This document shows positions 59,769-64,000 of a DNA stretch of 64,000 nt, one piece after another. Source of the stretch: Spinacia oleracea (Eukaryota; Streptophyta; Magnoliopsida; Caryophyllales; Amaranthaceae); assembly GCF_020520425.1 (NCBI RefSeq), contig NC_079492.1, forward strand, positions 106,737,157 through 106,801,156. The letters run 5' to 3'. A program made the translations under genes and the position numbers. The number at the start of each line of letters is the position of its first letter. The first letter of the stretch is position 1. The notes under the pieces are model-generated. The model was not told where the DNA came from, ran no database searches, and saw only the letters and a list, made by a program, of their open reading frames with translations.

Positions 59769-60425
59769 AAATGGGCTCGCCCACCCTCAGCGGGCAGGGT
59801 CTGCGTCACTAGCCGCGCAGGTCCTCCGTTTTCGAAAAATAAAGTCTTCAAATTTAAAATAGGCTCGCCATCTTCAGCCGGCGGGGTCTACGGCGCAAAC
59901 CACGTAGGTCCCTATTTTCAAAAAAAAAAAAACTAAACAAAATAAAATTTCAAAACACATTCGTCCACTTCTATCGGACGGGGTGTCCACCCTCAGCGGA
60001 CAAGGTTCGCCACCTTCAGCGGGCGGGGTCTACGTCACAAACCGCGTAGGTCCTTATTTTCAAAAATTTCAAAACAGATTCTTCCACTTCTATCGGACGG
60101 GGTGTCCACCCTCAGCGGACAAGGTTCCCCACCTTCAGCGGGCGGGGTCTACGTCACAAACCGCGTAGGTCCTTATTTTCAAAATTTTCAAAACAGATTC
60201 GTCCACTTCTATCGGACGGGGTGTCCACCCTCAGCGGACAAGGTTCGCCACCTTCAGCGGGCGGGGTCTACGTCACAAACCGCGTAGGTCCTTATTTTCA
60301 AAAACATCAAACAGATTCGTCCACTTCTATCGGACGGGGGGTCCACCCTCAGAGGACAGGCTCGCCCACCTTCAGCGGGCGGGGTCTACGTCACTAACAG
60401 CGCAGGTCCTTAGTCGCTGCAGCGA
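59769..60425 (+). repeat. Tandem array of hairpin-forming ~119-bp units (copy 3)
   Basis: Units start at 59961, 60080, 60199 and 60317, one more than in copy R. Flanking partial units and the downstream block (GCAGCGATAACTTTTATTGG) match copy R. Base changes between copies mostly fall in loops or as paired stem changes. Confidence 0.88.
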
Positions 60426-60888
60426 TAACTTTTATTGGTTTTCCCTTTTTCCAAAAATTAAAGGATTGGTTTGTTGGATTTTCCTTCGTTTTACATCCTA
60501 TAAAAACAAGGGGGTTTTCTCGTTTAGCTAGCCCTGAAAATGAGAATCTTTAAAAAACGTTTTACCTCGTGATTGGGCTTGGCCAGGCCCAATTACACTT
60601 TACAGCTTTAATTTCGAAAACATCTGTAGTTACTCCCAATGACAAAGTGAGGGAGTTTCTACGCATCTTTAGATCCTTCCAATGACAAAGTGAGGAAGTT
60701 TCTATACTATCAGTTGACAAATCCCAATGACACGTGAGGGATATGTCGACACTTCAAGTGATGACCCTTAAGTCAAATGTTATCACTCGGGGGCTCGTGA
60801 GACCCTCGCAAAACAGGTCACATACACCATGGCTTGTGTGACGCACTCCATCTAATACTTTGACCATCGTCTTACTCCAAGACTCAGT

Positions 60889-60899
60889 CAAAGTGGGGG
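60889..60899 (+). other. Polypurine tract of Ogre-like copy 3
   Basis: AAAGTGGGGG just upstream of the LTR at 60905; same tract as 36124-36133. Confidence 0.8.
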
Positions 60900-60904
60900 C
60901 TAAC

Positions 60905-62360
60905 TGTAGACACCTACTTTTGTCCCCATTCCCGCAAGGGAAAGGTTCGATGATGAAAGCATAAAAACTCCACTTGACAACGCATCTCCTATAAAATAAA
61001 CTAATCTCGATTCCCTATTTCATTTCACCCGAAACCTGCTATTTATGGAAACCTGCTAAAAATAGTAACTGCCGTAACAAGTAGTTGTTAAAAGTGGCAA
61101 ATCATAAAAGATAGAAACCTGTCAGAATTAAGTGTTGCATTCCAACATAAATCCTAAATGAGATAGAAAACTGCGAGAATCCTATTCCTAATAGGATTCG
61201 GAAATAAGAGTTACGTATTAATTAAAATCATAACGAACCTAGAGTTCGTAACGGGCCCAGATGCATTCCGTCACAAAATTGAGACGCGCTAAAAGACTCG
61301 AATTAATCTCAAACTCTACGGATTTTAGGAATCCGAATCTGACTAAACAAAACTGCCCAGACCCTATTTTCAACGCCTGGCTCTGGGCGCCGAAATCTTC
61401 GGCGCCCAGGCCTGGGCGCTGAAAATACCTGGGTACGTCTCTTTTCCTAATTCTTTGTGGATTAGAACTCTGCAATTCTATCTTTCCACGAACTCTTCCC
61501 TATAAATAGGCCCCTAGTTTCGACGTGACACAACAACACATAATATACTCTGAGTATTGACTCTAAACCCCTTAGCCTAAGCCTCTCGCTGCGAAACTGT
61601 TCACGCGTTCTGTCGCAATCGATCCATAAATCGAACAGAACGTATCCTGTCCCATAATCGAGATTCGTTAAATAAAAGGAGAAATAGCAAAGTCAAAGTG
61701 GTTAGTTTTCTGAGAACCGTGACGCACCTCTCAAGGGTGCGTCGTAATGTGTCCCTTTTCGATGATTTAACTGCTTTCCTCGCCCTTTTTATGAACTGTT
61801 AAACTAACCTAATATGATTGTTCTATCACGCCTAACAAATATAATATTTTTGGGAAATCGGATTATCATGCTAGGTCCCTTAATGCTATTTAAATCAGAT
61901 AATCACGATCGAATTAGTATTATATGTTGCATATTGTTAAAATCAATTCAGATTAGTTTAATAGTTAACGCATGTCCCTTCAATTATTTATGCTGAGCTA
62001 GTAAGGATATCCTGCCTCTGGAGTTATCGACGAGCGACTTACTCCTCTTGGTAGTTACAGTCCCCCGAACCCTCAATCTCTACCTTGCGGGTGTATATTG
62101 AGAGATCCCCACACTAGGGATCACAAGGGAACCTACGGCCGTCGTGGTCAAACATAATTGCACTCCCTTTATGTCACGATAACCGGGTTTTGTCAGTTTT
62201 TCTCATTGTTGTTAAAAACTGAATGGCGACTCCTATATTACTAGTCAATTGAGTGTATACTCACAGGAAATCCAATTACACTTGATTGAATAAAAAAGAA
62301 TCGTCACACCCACGAGGGACAGGTCACGCATTAGCCTCGCGCTTTTTCGACCCCCTCACA
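60905..62360 (+). repeat. 3' LTR of Ogre-like copy 3
   Basis: 1456 bp, TGTAGACACC...CCCTCACA. One palindrome pair (61368-61430). Followed directly by copia LTR sequence (TCGTGCGTCCCTCGTGG), the insertion target. Confidence 0.92.
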
Positions 62361-62537
62361 TCGTGCGTCCCTCGTGGTCGTGCGACACTCGTGTTCGTAA
62401 CGAATCCTAATCCTATCGGAATTCGTGCAATGATTAAATCCTAATCCTAATAGATTAAATTTATTAATTAGAGTTCAAATAGGATTCTAATTAATAAATC
62501 AATATCCTAGTAGGATTATAATTCCTTTCCATAAACT
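62361..62537 (+). repeat. Internal fragment of the copia LTR
   Basis: Matches the reverse complement of 45155-45313. It is in opposite orientation to the remnant at 57795-58132, yet the two are nearly adjacent in LTR order: only about 15 bases are missing between them. This is one leg of the inversion argument. Confidence 0.88.
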
Positions 62538-62649
62538 AAGGGCTGGGCGCTGGAATATTCGGCGCCTGGTCCTGGGCGTTGAAACTGCGCCCCAGGAACC
62601 TTTTTTCTTTCTTTTCATTCTTTTGATTCGATCGTACCTGTTTTTGCAG
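62538..62649 (+). other. 3' part of the split DUF7745-like intron, with a palindrome pair
   Basis: Starts TAAGGGCTGGGCGCTGGAAT, contains GGCGCCTGGTCCTGGGCGTT, and ends in a pyrimidine-rich tract and TTTTTGCAG at 62649. The 5' part of the same intron is 58133-58206 on the minus strand (GTAATC...TTTCAGC). Confidence 0.7.
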
Positions 62650-63627
62650 ATTTGGCTTGCGGAACGACTTAGACTTTTGGAAGCTCCTGCCGATCCTAAA
62701 CATTATCGCCCTATAGCTTTGGGTAACCGAAAATACTTGCACCAAGGCCAGGACGAGGCCGAATGGACCTCCTTTTTTACTTTTGGCATTTGTTCTATTA
62801 AGTGGGTGGTACCATGGTGGGGTTTGACTACTATGACAGGGGGGTCTGATGTATCGGTTTATATTTCTTTGTTGGGGCTATCTTGTCCCATTTATATTTT
62901 CCCTTACCGAGTCATGCGTCAATATGGTTTAAGGCAGACTATCCCCTTTTCTAATACGGTACCACCTAAGGTAGCGACTTTTGCACAAACACGGGTCTTA
63001 GCGTGGGCTAGGTATTATGATGGTCTCCCGCGTTGGGCTGTAGCTACAAATGGGTTTGTGGGTCTTTCTGAAAACTATAAGTTGTGGATGAGTTCCGATG
63101 ACAAGGATGTGAGGACCGAGGCTCGGAATGGGGAGCCGGCTGAGCTTTTGATACCTCGTATTCGTGTTAAGTATGAGGGTCCTGATTCTGCCAGACCTCG
63201 TACCTATAGTTTTAAGACTGTAAAAGCTCGTCCTGATCGAAAGCGAAAGGAAGTTCTTCCCCGTTCCAGTGTCAGGCCTAAAAAGATGCCTAACATGAAA
63301 GGGCCTGTTGTTGTTAAAAGAAATGCAAGCTCTCGCGGAGATCGTCGCCGGAACAATGTATGGGTTAGGAAGGCTCAGCCGCCTGTAGAAACAGTGGCTA
63401 GTCCAGTTGACGATAGTAATCCTTCTCCCACCACTGTTTGTGCCCTTGAGGCTGAGCGGGCTATAACTGAGAATGTTTCTAAGGCTTTGGCATCTTTGGA
63501 AGTTAGTGTCCAAGAGCCAGTTCTTATGGAGATTGATATTGGGGCAGCGCAGAAGACTATGGGGGTGGATCCTGCGAACATTGCTCTCTTCAAGACTTTA
63601 TTTGATGATCCGGAAGAACTAGAGTAG
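62650..63627 (+). CDS. DUF7745-like protein, exon 2 (C-terminal part)
   Basis: 325 codons plus TAG. It begins IWLAERLRLLEAPADPKHY right after TTTTTGCAG, as expected for the residue following GSPLLLQ of exon 1 in the family. It then has EWTSFFTFGICSIKWVVPWW, FPYRVMRQYGLRQTIP and ARYYDGLPRWAVATNG, then a basic segment (RPDRKRKEVLPRSS, RPKKMPNMKGPVVVKR) that could be a nuclear localisation signal, and an acidic C-terminus (LFDDPEELE). The frame is fully open. An in-frame ATG at 62623 lies in the intron and is probably not used. AATAAA at 63721 is a plausible poly(A) signal. Unless exon 1 is rejoined, this exon has no promoter. Confidence 0.65.
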   Translation: MWLAERLRLLEAPADPKHYRPIALGNRKYLHQGQDEAEWTSFFTFGICSIKWVVPWWGLTTMTGGSDVSVYISLLGLSCPIYIFPYRVMRQYGLRQTIPFSNTVPPKVATFAQTRVLAWARYYDGLPRWAVATNGFVGLSENYKLWMSSDDKDVRTEARNGEPAELLIPRIRVKYEGPDSARPRTYSFKTVKARPDRKRKEVLPRSSVRPKKMPNMKGPVVVKRNASSRGDRRRNNVWVRKAQPPVETVASPVDDSNPSPTTVCALEAERAITENVSKALASLEVSVQEPVLMEIDIGAAQKTMGVDPANIALFKTLFDDPEELE

Positions 63628-64000
63628 TGTAGTTCTTTGCTAGGGTGTAGGTGCCCTCTATTTATTTCAGTTGTGTTTGTTTTTATTCCTAGCACTTTGT
63701 TTTCCTTCTTATTATATTTTAATAAAGGCGTATTTTTAGTCTCCATTCAATTTTGTTTATATGTCTAACACTTTTTACACAAAGAATATAATTTTTTTTA
63801 TTATTGTTTGGACCGAATCCTTGGTAAGGATTGCCTACGTATCTTGTCAGAATCAGGTCGCGCGTAGTTCTTAGCTTTAGAATAAGCTCTAGTATGCCGG
63901 ATTTCGGTAGATATGTCCTGAAGTGGAAACATATTACTTAATCGGTCAAATGTGTGAAGTATTTGCCATTTTCATCTGCCGTTTTCCATAGGTTGCGTAA
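63628..64000 (-). mobile_element. Internal sequence of an Ogre-like element (minus orientation)
   Basis: GATTGCCTACGTATC and GCGTAGTTCTTAGC at 63828-63872 match the block at 1400-1460 of copy L and its reverse near 31830-31870 in copy R. In copy L the plus-strand order is the same, so this piece belongs to a minus-oriented Ogre-like element running off the window. Confidence 0.75.
63721..63726 (+). promoter_or_regulatory. Possible poly(A) signal after DUF7745-like exon 2
   Basis: AATAAA 94 bases after the stop codon, in an AT-rich tract. Confidence 0.5.

Larger units (their letters stand above)
58133..62360 (+). mobile_element. Ogre-like copy 3, 3' part, carrying an antisense gene (inside a proposed inversion)
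   Basis: 59430-62360 matches 34785-37673 of copy R: hairpin array, PPT and LTR in the same order. Upstream of this lies exon 1 of a DUF7745-like gene on the minus strand, antisense to the element. The LTR at 60905-62360 is a 3' LTR because a PPT precedes it and no PBS follows. Immediately after it comes copia LTR sequence. The left part of the element is joined to other sequence at 58132 by the proposed inversion. Confidence 0.85.

Noticed and set aside
35136..60425. CRISPR-like array (regular repeats with palindromes)
   Set aside because: Units are contiguous tandem repeats with no unique spacers, inside a plant retroelement.
63375..63746. Minus-strand frames across DUF7745-like exon 2
   Set aside because: Shadows of the plus-strand exon, whose motifs and splice site are consistent.

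Overview
This is plant nuclear DNA, and almost all of it is nested transposable elements. I see no intact host gene. The eukaryotic signs are GT-AG introns, 5-bp and 8-bp target-site duplications, LTR retrotransposons with PBS and PPT, a poly(A)-tailed LINE, CACTA and hAT elements, and decayed exons of plastid CPN60-alpha, DNA2 and myosin XI. Two repeat families look familiar to me from Amaranthaceae (spinach, beet, quinoa): the copia LTR beginning TGAAGGAAATA and the paired CGCCCAG..CTGGGCG palindromes. That placement is from memory and tentative.

Layout. (1) 1-11736: minus-strand Ogre/Tat-like non-autonomous LTR element, cut by the left window edge, with a 5.8-kb CACTA transposon (3393-9187, TSD ATT) inside it. 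The CACTA carries a myosin XI exon. (2) 11737-16250: decayed exons of unrelated host genes (CPN60-alpha, DNA2), a solo copia LTR (13042-14420, TSD CTCGG), and a head-to-head array of ~165-bp repeats. (3) 16250-18500: MITEs and a 665-bp hAT-like element (TSD GTAACGAG). (4) 18703-22877: minus-strand L1-type LINE with EN, RT, zf-RVT and RNase H. (5) 22880-26760: ORF fragments, a 310-bp tandem duplication with tRNA-like boxes, a 666-bp hAT-like element (TSD ATCTCAAT) and a MITE. (6) 26761-39594: degenerate copia element whose gag is split by a complete 10.5-kb copy of the Ogre-like family (27197-37673, TSD GCCGG). (7) 39600-41316: 3' end of another copia element. (8) 41285-58132: two head-to-tail minus-strand copia elements sharing an LTR (44788-46173), carrying a Helitron-like insertion, an internal duplication and a 2.27-kb solo LTR (TSD TTCGA). 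(9) 58133-64000: a third Ogre-like copy carrying a two-exon gene antisense to the element.

Main results. The third Ogre-like copy carries a gene resembling the plant DUF7745 family. Its exons lie 3.8 kb apart on opposite strands. Inverting 58133-62537 on paper joins both the gene and the interrupted copia LTR, so one 4.4-kb inversion (real or an assembly artefact) explains the locus. The 3' part of the Ogre-like family has a ~118-bp tandem array in which each unit holds four small hairpins, and the stem arms differ between units by compensatory changes. The family is also seeded with paired GC-rich palindromes. The complete copy at 27197-37673 has 7.4 kb of internal sequence without recognisable gag or pol, so it must depend on proteins made elsewhere.
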